A stretch of 64,000 bases of DNA from Leptolyngbya sp. NIES-3755 (GTDB taxonomy: Bacteria; Cyanobacteriota; Cyanobacteriia; Leptolyngbyales; Leptolyngbyaceae), in assembly GCA_001548435.1 (NCBI GenBank), contig AP017308.1, positions 691,030 through 755,029 on the forward strand, in the 5' to 3' direction. A program made the position numbers and the translations under genes. The first letter of the stretch is position 1, and each line of letters begins with the position of its first letter. The notes beneath the pieces were generated by a model. That model saw only the letters and a program-made list of their open reading frames with translations, had not been told where the DNA came from and made no database searches. Shown piece after piece: positions 16,020 through 22,784 of this stretch.

Positions 16020-17069
16020 TTATAACCGCGATGCCCGCAACGCTGCCCCGATCAATCCCACCTGTGGATTCAGCACAATCTGTACCGGGACTCGTTCCAT
16101 CAGCGATCGCATTCTTCCTTTCAGCGCAAACGCTCTTAAAAAGCTCCCTTCTTCCATCAAGGGCAAAATTTTCGCAGCAATGCCACCTGCAATGTACAAA
16201 CCGCCGTATGGCAACAATTTCAGCGCCAAATTGCCCGCTTCTGTTCCGTAGGCTTCTACAAACAGTTGCATCGTTTTTTGGGACAGTCGATCGCGGTTTT
16301 CTAATGCCGCTTGAGAAATCACAGCAGCGGGATCAGCAGTCTTTTCACTTTTACCCATTTCAGATTCCCAAACACCGATGATTTGAGCAATTTCTGGAGA
16401 CTCAGGCGCAAAATTACGATCGCGCAAAAACTGATAAATTGCGACAATACCTTGACCTGAAACCACTCGCTCCGCAGAAATCCGCTCAATGTTCAGCTTT
16501 TCTAAAAGGTAATGCGACAGTTGAAACTCTAATTCAGTTCGAGCTGCAAAATCGACGTGTCCGCCTTCTGAACCATACACTTGATATTCTTTGCCATCGT
16601 GAATCAAATAGCCTTGCCCTAAACCCGTTCCCGCTCCAATCACTGCGATCGGGGCATTTGGTTCTCGCTTCCCTGCTTGCAATGTGTGGAGGTCTGAATT
16701 TTCTAACGCCAAGATGCCATACCCGATCGCTTCAAAGTCGTTAATCAGCGACACTTGCGAAATCGATAACTGCTCTGATAGACGATCGGCTTCCAATGTC
16801 CAAGCAATATTCGTCACTTTACTCGTATTGTTGACCACTGGACCTGCAATCCCAAAACACGCCTTCACAGGTTGAAACGTTTTCCCGGTTTCTGTTTGAG
16901 CTTCTGTGAGAAACGTCTTCACCATCGGCACAAGATCGGGAAATTCATGACTCGAATAGCGCTTTTCAAATAGACTATTCCGCGCTGTTTCCGCGTGATC
17001 TGCCTCCGCTTCCACCAATCGTAAAATCGTTTTTGTGCCGCCAATATCTCCAGCCAGCAATAGCGTCAT
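16020..17069 (-). CDS. glk: Glucokinase
   Basis: The 349-residue protein is a ROK-unrelated bacterial glucokinase (Glk family): N-terminal phosphate loop LLLAGDIGGTKTILRL, substrate segment ACFGIAGPVV, SLINDFEAIGYG with the catalytic Asp, AVIGAGTGLGQG, and the GSEGGHVDFA motif. It phosphorylates glucose with ATP for glycolysis or glycogen turnover. The TnpB element ends exactly at its stop codon, so the insertion is just outside the coding sequence. The start ATG is at 17069. Confidence 0.95.
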   Translation of the reverse strand: MTLLLAGDIGGTKTILRLVEAEADHAETARNSLFEKRYSSHEFPDLVPMVKTFLTEAQTETGKTFQPVKACFGIAGPVVNNTSKVTNIAWTLEADRLSEQLSISQVSLINDFEAIGYGILALENSDLHTLQAGKREPNAPIAVIGAGTGLGQGYLIHDGKEYQVYGSEGGHVDFAARTELEFQLSHYLLEKLNIERISAERVVSGQGIVAIYQFLRDRNFAPESPEIAQIIGVWESEMGKSEKTADPAAVISQAALENRDRLSQKTMQLFVEAYGTEAGNLALKLLPYGGLYIAGGIAAKILPLMEEGSFLRAFALKGRMRSLMERVPVQIVLNPQVGLIGAALRASRL

Positions 17070-17148
17070 GCGTTTATCCTCCGAACTCTAAGCTAATCTA
17101 CTCGGCATCCCAATACAATTGCAATTGGAGCATAGATAGATAAAACCG

Positions 17149-17793
17149 ATGGCTATTTCTTCGATCGCAGATCTCAGACAGGATTACACCAAAGAAACCT
17201 TAAATGAAACGGATATCGATCCCAATCCGTTTGTGCAATTTCGCCGCTGGTTTGATCAAGCCGTGAATGCAGAATTGCCCGAACCGAATGCAATGACACT
17301 GGCAACGGCTTCCAAAGATGGGATTCCTGCGGCTCGAATTGTTCTACTTAAAGCTTTAGACGATCGCGGTTTTACGTTCTTTACCAATTACAACAGCGCC
17401 AAAGGCAAAGAACTCGAAGCCAATCCCCAAGCTGCTTTGGTATTCCTCTGGACAGAACTCGAACGCCAAGTCCGAATCGTGGGCAGTGTGGAAAAAATTA
17501 CTTCTGAGGAATCGGATGGTTACTTTTTCAGTCGTCCTCACAATAGTCGCTTGGGGGCTTGGGCATCGGAGCAAAGTGAAGTGATTCCGAACCGGGATGT
17601 TTTAGAAGAGAAATTGGCGGCACTCAAGAGCGAATATGAAAATCGAGAAGTTCCCCGCCCGCCACATTGGGGAGGATTTCGAGTGATTCCGCGTGAGATC
17701 GAATTTTGGCAAGGTCGATCGAGTCGATTACACGATCGATTACGCTATCGGCATCAGAATGGAGCTTGGGTCATCGATCGACTTTCACCCTAG
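17149..17793 (+). CDS. pdxH: Pyridoxamine 5'-phosphate oxidase
   Basis: The 214-residue protein matches PdxH over its full length: DPNPFVQFRRWFDQAVNAEL, the FMN-binding ARIVLLKALDDRGFTFFTNY, SAKGKELEANPQAALVFLW, and the C-terminal RPPHWGGFRVIPREIEFWQG with RLHDRLRY that binds PLP and FMN. It oxidises PNP and PMP to pyridoxal 5'-phosphate. It is divergent from glk. A gene with Uma2 and XisH parts follows 12 bases downstream. Confidence 0.95.
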   Translation: MAISSIADLRQDYTKETLNETDIDPNPFVQFRRWFDQAVNAELPEPNAMTLATASKDGIPAARIVLLKALDDRGFTFFTNYNSAKGKELEANPQAALVFLWTELERQVRIVGSVEKITSEESDGYFFSRPHNSRLGAWASEQSEVIPNRDVLEEKLAALKSEYENREVPRPPHWGGFRVIPREIEFWQGRSSRLHDRLRYRHQNGAWVIDRLSP

Positions 17794-17805
17794 GAGGTTA
17801 AACCA

Positions 17806-18042
17806 ATGGAACTGACACTTCCCCTTAGAATGAATCTGACGCACGTTCATCTCACCGATGAGCAGTTTCATCATCTGTGCATTGATAATCCCGACCTTGT
17901 TCTCGAACGTAACGCAAAAGGAGTCTTAATTACTGTTAGACGAGCCTTAGAAAAGGATGGTTGGGCAATTACTCAAAGAATGCAAGTCAAATTGCTGATT
18001 TATGATGAGAAACAAGAGGTGATTCAGCGATGGATAAGTTGA
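17806..18042 (+). CDS. Uma2 N-terminus fused to an internally deleted XisH (relic fusion)
   Basis: This 78-residue protein has a composite structure. Residues 1-43 (ending ERNAKGVLIT) are the N-terminus of a Uma2-family nuclease, cut before its catalytic core. Residues 44-56 (VRRALEKDGWAIT) match the XisH N-terminus. Residues 60-78 (QVKLLIYDEKQEVIQRWIS) match the XisH C-terminus. The XisH PD-(D/E)XK core is missing. The frame is open, has a strong Shine-Dalgarno (AGGAGG) and overlaps xisI by 13 bases as normal xisH genes do, so it may still be translated, perhaps only to couple xisI. A nuclease function is not credible. Confidence 0.8.
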   Translation: MELTLPLRMNLTHVHLTDEQFHHLCIDNPDLVLERNAKGVLITVRRALEKDGWAITQRMQVKLLIYDEKQEVIQRWIS

Positions 18043-18362
18043 CTCAATATCAGGAGATTATTCAATCATTGCTTAGCGAATATAGCGATCGACGATCGAA
18101 TCACGAAGTTGATTCACAGTGTATTTTCGATCTCCAACGTAATCATTTTCAAGTTGTGAATGTTGGCTGGTCAGATCGGGGGCGAATTTATGGCTGTGTG
18201 CTGCATCTTGATATTCAAAACGATAAGATTTGGCTGCAATATAACGGCACAGAAATTGATATTGCTCAAGAATTAGTCGATCGAGGTGTCCCAAAATCTG
18301 ATATTGTTCTCGGCTTTCAAGCGCCTCACCGCAGACCGTTGACCGATTATGCGGTGGGCTAA
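18030..18362 (+). CDS. xisI: XisI family protein (FdxN element excision controlling factor)
   Basis: The 110-residue protein matches XisI over its length: MDKLTQYQEIIQSLLSEYS, FDLQRNHFQVVNVGW, RIYGCVLHLDIQNDKIWLQY NGTEIDIAQELVDRGVPKSD, and the tail VLGFQAPHRRP. XisI was defined with XisH and XisF in excision of the fdxN element in Anabaena. The xisH-xisI pair is widespread in cyanobacteria as an addiction-like unit with unknown role. Here XisI is intact while its partner is gutted. Confidence 0.9.
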   Translation: MDKLTQYQEIIQSLLSEYSDRRSNHEVDSQCIFDLQRNHFQVVNVGWSDRGRIYGCVLHLDIQNDKIWLQYNGTEIDIAQELVDRGVPKSDIVLGFQAPHRRPLTDYAVG

Positions 18363-18438
18363 ATTTGCTTCACCGGATTGATTTTTTAATTCACGATTCG
18401 TTATCTTTGAGGGCAGCGTTTGTCCTGGATTTGTAAAG

Positions 18439-18822
18439 ATGTCGATCGACCTTCTCGTTTTCAGTCTGACGATTGATCCCACTGCGATCGCGGGTGCGTG
18501 TCTCTGGGCATTGGCACTCTATTTAGGATTGTCACCAATCAGCGATTGGATTATGAAACAACTGAATCGCTGGTTTAATTTTGCAGAGCGATCGCTGTAT
18601 TCGTCGATCGAAGAGTTTGAACGAACTCGATCGGCTCGTGAATCTCAAAATGCTTTCTACGCTTCAATTCTCAGCATCTTTCCATTCTTAGGAATCGGGG
18701 CATTGTGCAATCTTGGAGTGGAATTTGGTTTGGGAAAAAGTTGGGCGATCAGTATGGGAGTGCTGGCTTGTATTGGATGCGGCGTGTACGAATTGGGTCG
18801 CCGCGACGGACAGAAATCTTAA
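18439..18822 (+). CDS. Small membrane protein, unknown function
   Basis: The 127-residue protein has about three hydrophobic segments (residues 8-30, 78-95, 99-118) and an amphipathic charged stretch (WFNFAERSLYSSIEEFERTR) between the first and second. I do not recognise the family, though the architecture is like conserved cyanobacterial hypotheticals. It precedes the DUF3352 gene by 67 bases on the same strand and may be co-transcribed. Confidence 0.65.
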   Translation: MSIDLLVFSLTIDPTAIAGACLWALALYLGLSPISDWIMKQLNRWFNFAERSLYSSIEEFERTRSARESQNAFYASILSIFPFLGIGALCNLGVEFGLGKSWAISMGVLACIGCGVYELGRRDGQKS

Positions 18823-18889
18823 TTTAATTGGTCAAGGCGACGCGGGTTCGGGATAATGTTCTCTGGAGAGTACCGCCCCCCCTTGATCT

Positions 18890-20512
18890 ATGAAGTTCCG
18901 CTCATTTCTTAATATTGTTGCTGCGATCGCAGTTGTTCTCATCGTTTTAGCCACGATCGGCTTTAGTTGGATTTTTGGTCAAAGTCCACTGGGGTTACTG
19001 AAAGGTAGTCCAAAAGAGACACCGACTGCGGCAATGTTTGTTCCCAAGCAAGCTCCAGTGATGGCTTCGTTGTTGGTGAATCCCGATCGATTGGAAAGCT
19101 TGCGACAAGTGGTGGCAAAACCAGGAGATCGAGCCGCAACTCGTCAAGAATTTGAGCAGTTTACTCAAGGCGTTTTAGGGAATTCGGAACTCGATTATCG
19201 TCGCGATGTTCAACCGTGGTTAGGGGATGAAATTACCGCAGCGGTGACGACATTGGATATCGATCGAGATGACACAAACGGGAAAGAAGCGGGTTATTTA
19301 CTGGCATTAGCCACGAAAGACACAGAGCGATCGAGAGAATTTCTCCAACTGTTTTGGCAAAAACGTGCCATTGCGGGAACCAATTTAGTTTTCGAGGATT
19401 ACAAAGGCACGAAGATTATTTACGGCAAAGTAGAGTCTGATTCTCTGCCGATTACCGTTGCGAGTGCGGTCGTCGGTCGTCAGTACGTACTGTTTGCCAA
19501 TAGCCCAAAAGTGCTGCGAAATGCGGTTAACAATGTGCAAGCGGCAGAATTGAATTTAGAGAATTCCAAGGATTATCAACAAGCGATCGCAGCACTCGAT
19601 CGTGGTCGAATTGGTGTAGTTTTTGCCAACCTCCCAGAGTTAGCGGCATTGAATGGCAAAGAAATTACAGATACCGCTTCAAGTGCAGCCATTTCGCTGG
19701 GTTTGGATCGTAAAGGCTTGATTGCAGAAACCGCCATTATTCGAGGGGGAACAGAAACGAACTTATCGAAGCAATCTTTAGAGGCGTTGAAATATATTCC
19801 TGCGATCGCGCCAATCTCAGCTTCTGGCGTGAATTTGAATCAATTGTGGTCAGGTTTATCCAGCGATGGGACAGTCTCGAAATGGGTGAATTCTCCAATT
19901 GAATCGCTTGGAAAGCGTTGGCAAATTGACTTACCACAGGACATTTTTAACTGGGTGAAAGGCGAGTATGCACTGGCGATGATTCCAAAAGGCGAAACAC
20001 TCGATTGGGTGTTTGTTGCAGATAAGACCGCAGATCCGGGAGCAGAAAGCGCGATCGCTCGTTTAGATGAACTCGGAAAAGCTCAAGGCATCACCGCTGG
20101 AACCGTTCAAATTGCAGATCAGCCTGTTTCAGTTTGGACAAGATTGGATTCAGCGACATCAGACAAGAAAATCGATGCGGAAGTCGTTGGAGTGCATACT
20201 GCGATCGGGAAATACGAAGTATTCACAACCTCAATGGATGCGATGAATGCGGTTTTGAATGCGAAGAAGAATGTTTTGGCAAATAGTAAAACGTTTGAGA
20301 CTGCGATCGCAGGATTACAAAAAGAGAACGCTGGATATTTCTATCTCGATTGGGACACTGCACAACCGATTCTAGAGAAACAATTACCGATTCTGAAAGT
20401 TGCTGAACTTGCAGGAGAACCGATTTTTGAACACTTAAAATCATTAACGGTGAGCAATTACGGTAATCGTTCTGGAGTTCAACGCGGCGGCATCTTTGTG
20501 CGATTCATGTAA
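18890..20512 (+). CDS. DUF3352 domain protein, membrane-anchored
   Basis: The 540-residue protein has one N-terminal membrane helix (about 8-30), then a large exported domain starting AAMFVPKQAPVMASLLVNPD, typical of DUF3352. It has repeated halves with segments such as EYALAMIP and GVVFANLPEL. The family is common in cyanobacteria and has no assigned activity. The domain is probably periplasmic or lumenal. The start ATG at 18890 is 8-9 bases after a C-rich stretch without a clear Shine-Dalgarno. Confidence 0.8.
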   Translation: MKFRSFLNIVAAIAVVLIVLATIGFSWIFGQSPLGLLKGSPKETPTAAMFVPKQAPVMASLLVNPDRLESLRQVVAKPGDRAATRQEFEQFTQGVLGNSELDYRRDVQPWLGDEITAAVTTLDIDRDDTNGKEAGYLLALATKDTERSREFLQLFWQKRAIAGTNLVFEDYKGTKIIYGKVESDSLPITVASAVVGRQYVLFANSPKVLRNAVNNVQAAELNLENSKDYQQAIAALDRGRIGVVFANLPELAALNGKEITDTASSAAISLGLDRKGLIAETAIIRGGTETNLSKQSLEALKYIPAIAPISASGVNLNQLWSGLSSDGTVSKWVNSPIESLGKRWQIDLPQDIFNWVKGEYALAMIPKGETLDWVFVADKTADPGAESAIARLDELGKAQGITAGTVQIADQPVSVWTRLDSATSDKKIDAEVVGVHTAIGKYEVFTTSMDAMNAVLNAKKNVLANSKTFETAIAGLQKENAGYFYLDWDTAQPILEKQLPILKVAELAGEPIFEHLKSLTVSNYGNRSGVQRGGIFVRFM

Positions 20513-20520
20513 CTACCTGC

Positions 20521-20565
20521 AATCGTTCTTGACGATTCCTCGTTTTGAAGTTGTTCGAGAGGTTG
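20521..20565 (+). repeat. Dispersed palindromic repeat, copy A (divergent)
   Basis: This copy shares the core GATTCCTCGTTTTGAAGTTG followed by TTCGAGAGG with three other copies between 21.4 and 22.8 kb. It is the most diverged at its outer arms, lacking the flanking CGATCG arms. Confidence 0.6.
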
Positions 20566-20608
20566 TCGATACCTTAATTCCTGCGATTAATTGTGTTAGG
20601 AAAGCGAC

Positions 20609-20863
20609 TTATTCCGCATCAATTCCTTCCCACATTTGATCAAGTGGAATTCTTTGCCCTGAAGTGGCTTGCTGCAAGGCTCTACGTAGACTGGCTTTGA
20701 TCTCTTTGACGGGTGTATCGTCAGGGTCTTGCTCTGGTGTTTCTGCCTGATCTGGGTACAAAATAATGATTCGCACCTCGCCAGGAGCAGCGGTCGGTAA
20801 TGGCTCATTCAGAGAGAGATTTCCCTGTTCATCGACCATGCCTGTTACTTCGACTGCTCTCAT
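20609..20863 (-). CDS. Antitoxin-like small protein
   Basis: The 84-residue protein has the layout of a family of cyanobacterial antitoxins: an N-terminal strand pair (MRAVEVTGMVDEQGNLSLNE), a VRIIILYP strand, and an acidic linker with helix DDTPVKEIKASLRRALQQAT ending in MWEGIDAE. Such proteins usually precede a RelE/ParE or PIN toxin. Here nothing lies downstream, and the RelE/ParE remnant is upstream instead, so the gene looks like an orphan or a reshuffled pair. I infer the antitoxin role from pattern only. Confidence 0.6.
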   Translation of the reverse strand: MRAVEVTGMVDEQGNLSLNEPLPTAAPGEVRIIILYPDQAETPEQDPDDTPVKEIKASLRRALQQATSGQRIPLDQMWEGIDAE

Positions 20864-20944
20864 TTGGCTTTCCTCTCGGTTGATTGTTTCAGGATAACGA
20901 ATTGTGTTCTGAGTCCCACAAAGTTACGTTCATCAGTTTCTAAA

Positions 20945-21360
20945 TTAATCGGTCTGATAAAACTCTTTCAGAATATCTCGCACTTCTTGTACGGTAATAT
21001 CTTCGCGATCGGACTTTGCATAAATGGTGAGTAGTAGAATCGACGAGGATGATTCGATTTGATAGATCAGGTGATAGCCGCCGCTTTTGCCCTTCTGAAG
21101 ATTTCGGTTTTTGACTCTTGCTTTGAGGACAATATACCCTTTGCCGATTCCAGTTAATCGATCGCCAATAAAGTCACCTGCTTGCAGCGATCCCAACACT
21201 TCTTGCAAATCAGAGCGAATACTCCGATAACGCTTTGCGAGTTCTTTCAGATTTTGCTTACATTCAGGAGTTAAATCTATCTGAATCTGCGATTGAGCCT
21301 CTTGCTCATCTGAAGATTCTTCTAACGGTTTATCGGGGACTTCATCTGACGTTCTGTCAC
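20945..21360 (-). pseudogene. RelE/ParE-family toxin with 5' frameshift
   Basis: Residues encoded from about 21340 down to 20945 match cyanobacterial RelE/ParE-type toxins: SQIQIDLTPECKQNLKELAK, RYRSIRSDLQEVLGSLQ, KGKSGGYHLIYQIES, ILLLTIYAKSDREDI. No ATG or GTG is in frame. The expected start is the GTG at 21360-21358, which overlaps a TGA ending a short antitoxin-like frame, but from it the reading frame stops after 12 codons. A single missing base near 21350 would restore the protein. A TTG at 21208 could start an 87-residue fragment. Most likely an inactivated toxin. Confidence 0.7.
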
Positions 21361-21442
21361 TCTTCTATCTCAACGATTTGATGGACAGTTTGATCGTTGG
21401 GATGGTGTTTATCATACTTGGAATTGTGAATTGGAGAAGAAC

Positions 21443-21492
21443 TGCGATCGCTCTCTACGATTCCTCGTTTTGAAGTTGATCGAGGAGCGGTA
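21443..21492 (+). repeat. Dispersed palindromic repeat, copy B
   Basis: GCGATCGCTCTCTACGATTC leads into CTCGTTTTGAAGTTGATCGA and GGAGCGG. The arms CGATCGCTC...CTCG and CGAGGAGCG can pair, with a bulge and an unpaired central TTTTGAAGTTG. Adjacent to the toxin relic. Confidence 0.75.
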
Positions 21493-21525
21493 GCTTTGCT
21501 TCACTTCGTGTTCGTGCTGCTGAGA

Positions 21526-21735
21526 TCAGGATTGTTCTCCACGTTCTAAGATGGGTCGCAACTGTTCCATCTGTTGCTGCCATTCTTCGACGGTTTGAGG
21601 AGGTTCAAACCAGGTTGCTTCGGCATCGGGACTGCGCCGAGCGAAGAATGCTTCCATTGCGTCGAGGTCGTCTCGGTGCTTGAGGATGTAGGTTCGCAGT
21701 TGTGCCGTGGTCATTTCGTCATAGTTCGGTTTCAT
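21526..21735 (-). CDS. DUF6887 family small protein
   Basis: From the ATG at 21735 the protein has 69 residues: MKPNYDEMTTAQLRTYILKH then RDDLDAMEAFFARR, the pattern of the DUF6887 family, and a WFEPPQTVEEWQQQMEQL tail. The start overlaps the stop of the DUF6888 gene (ATGA), so the two are translationally coupled. The pair is very common in cyanobacteria. Function is unknown; the size and pairing resemble toxin-antitoxin modules. Confidence 0.75.
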   Translation of the reverse strand: MKPNYDEMTTAQLRTYILKHRDDLDAMEAFFARRSPDAEATWFEPPQTVEEWQQQMEQLRPILERGEQS

Positions 21736-21905
21736 ACGAATCTCCACTTTCCGTTGGGAGGAATGATGATTTGTAGGGTTTCACTGGCGAAGATGTAGAT
21801 CTCTCCGGTGCGATCGTTGAAGCGAAAGAGTTCGATATTTCTGTAGAAGTTGGACAGCATTTGACAAACACAGACACTCGCGAAGTTTTGGGCGGCAGTT
21901 GGCAA
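21732..21905 (-). CDS. DUF6888 family small protein (57 residues, TTG start)
   Basis: The frame begins at TTG (21905-21903) with AGGA ten bases upstream and reads MPTAAQNFASVCVCQMLSNF then YRNIELFRFNDRTGEIYIFA and ends NGKWRFV. This matches the DUF6888 pattern (PT-x-AQ, VCQMLSNFYR-I-LFR). No ATG is available, and an in-frame TGA lies upstream, so TTG is the sensible start. It is the first gene of the overlapping DUF6888-DUF6887 pair. Confidence 0.75.
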   Translation of the reverse strand: MPTAAQNFASVCVCQMLSNFYRNIELFRFNDRTGEIYIFASETLQIIIPPNGKWRFV

Positions 21906-22011
21906 GATGGGGGTTCCTCAATTTTGGCATATTCAATTCTACGGCAGCGAGATGATTCCTGAATGCGTGCAATTGTAAGAATTCTAAGGATGATCGATGC
22001 CTCAATTCCAA

Positions 22012-22057
22012 CGATTGCTCTCTACAGATTTCTCGTTCTGAAGTTGTTGGAGGAGCG
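22012..22057 (+). repeat. Dispersed palindromic repeat, copy C
   Basis: CGATTGCTCTCTACAGATTT leads into CTCGTTCTGAAGTTGTTGGA and GGAGCGA. It is clearly the same element as copies B and D with several substitutions. Confidence 0.7.
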
Positions 22058-22173
22058 ACCCTTGCGGTATCTGCTTCGCAGCGCGTGTCATCGGATGATC
22101 CGAGAGTTCAGAGGTGCGATCGCCTTGCTCTACAGCATTGTCCGCGCTCATCCTTGTCGGGCAAAAGGATTGT

Positions 22174-22404
22174 TTAGGTCACATGATATGCGGTGATTGC
22201 GATCGCTCCATCGGGGCTGTAAATGACTTCAACTCTGGCGTACTCTGGATGGCTCCACCAAGTTTTAATTCGATTGCCCTGTGCGGGCGCGGTGCCAATT
22301 TTGCTGTACCCTGCTTGAATGAGGAGCGCATCAAAATCTGGGGCAGACATTACTTTTGTTGTAATTGGCGGAATTCCATCAATCAGATGCTTATCGAGGG
22401 TCAT
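22174..22404 (-). CDS. Small protein of unknown family, second gene of an overlapping pair
   Basis: From the ATG at 22404 it has 76 residues: MTLDKHLIDGIPPITTKVMS, APDFDALLIQAGYSKIG, KTWWSHPEYARVEVIYSPDG and AIAITAYHVT. The C-terminal strands suggest a compact alpha/beta fold. I do not recognise the family. The same frame is open further upstream to 22563, but that part overlaps the first gene and is probably not translated. The start overlaps the preceding stop by 14 bases, implying coupled translation. Confidence 0.55.
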   Translation of the reverse strand: MTLDKHLIDGIPPITTKVMSAPDFDALLIQAGYSKIGTAPAQGNRIKTWWSHPEYARVEVIYSPDGAIAITAYHVT

Positions 22405-22651
22405 AGCTGTCTCGATAAGTGCTGTAAATTCGGTAGCCGGGAAGGACGATCGCAATTCCAATCGCACGATGTAATGTGCCGGGATAGTTTGGTTCAGCAG
22501 GGCTGCCGCCGATGCGAAGTTTGATGAATCCGCACCAAAAATAGAATCCTGGAATGAGGGCATCCATGCTGTAAGCTATCGCGCTCAAACTAGGGTCAGC
22601 AAATGGTTTGGTTTGAATCGGTTGCATCTCGTCTTCTTGCTGAATTTGCAT
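22391..22651 (-). CDS. Small protein of unknown family, first gene of an overlapping pair
   Basis: The 86-residue frame reads MQIQQEDEMQPIQTKPFADP, then SLSAIAYSMDALIPGFYFWC GFIKLRIGG and ends YSTYRDSYDPR. The pattern DPSLSAIAYSMDALIPGFYF looks like a conserved cyanobacterial family, but I cannot name it. It is coupled to the gene at 22174-22404. Together they resemble a two-gene toxin-antitoxin or immunity unit, which is inference from layout only. Confidence 0.5.
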   Translation of the reverse strand: MQIQQEDEMQPIQTKPFADPSLSAIAYSMDALIPGFYFWCGFIKLRIGGSPAEPNYPGTLHRAIGIAIVLPGYRIYSTYRDSYDPR

Positions 22652-22723
22652 TGTGAAAGCGATCGTAGTTGCTATTTCTAATTTTACTCTTCATTGCTTT
22701 TTGCGATCGCTGCCCAAAATTGT

Positions 22724-22773
22724 GCGATCGCGCTCTACGATGCCTCGTTTTGAAGTTGTTCGAGGAGCGATCG
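22724..22773 (+). repeat. Dispersed palindromic repeat, copy D (most complete)
   Basis: GCGATCGCGCTCTACGATGC leads into CTCGTTTTGAAGTTGTTCGA and GGAGCGATCGT. The outer arms CGATCG and inner CCTCG/CGAGG can fold into a long interrupted hairpin. It lies just downstream of the stop of the TIR-NB-ARC gene, where it may act as a terminator. Confidence 0.75.
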
Positions 22774-22784
22774 TGAGCTTAGAA

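Noticed and set aside
21781-22011. Minus-strand ORF of 76 codons over the DUF6888 region
   Set aside because: It is a frame shadow; the overlapping DUF6888 frame has clear family motifs.
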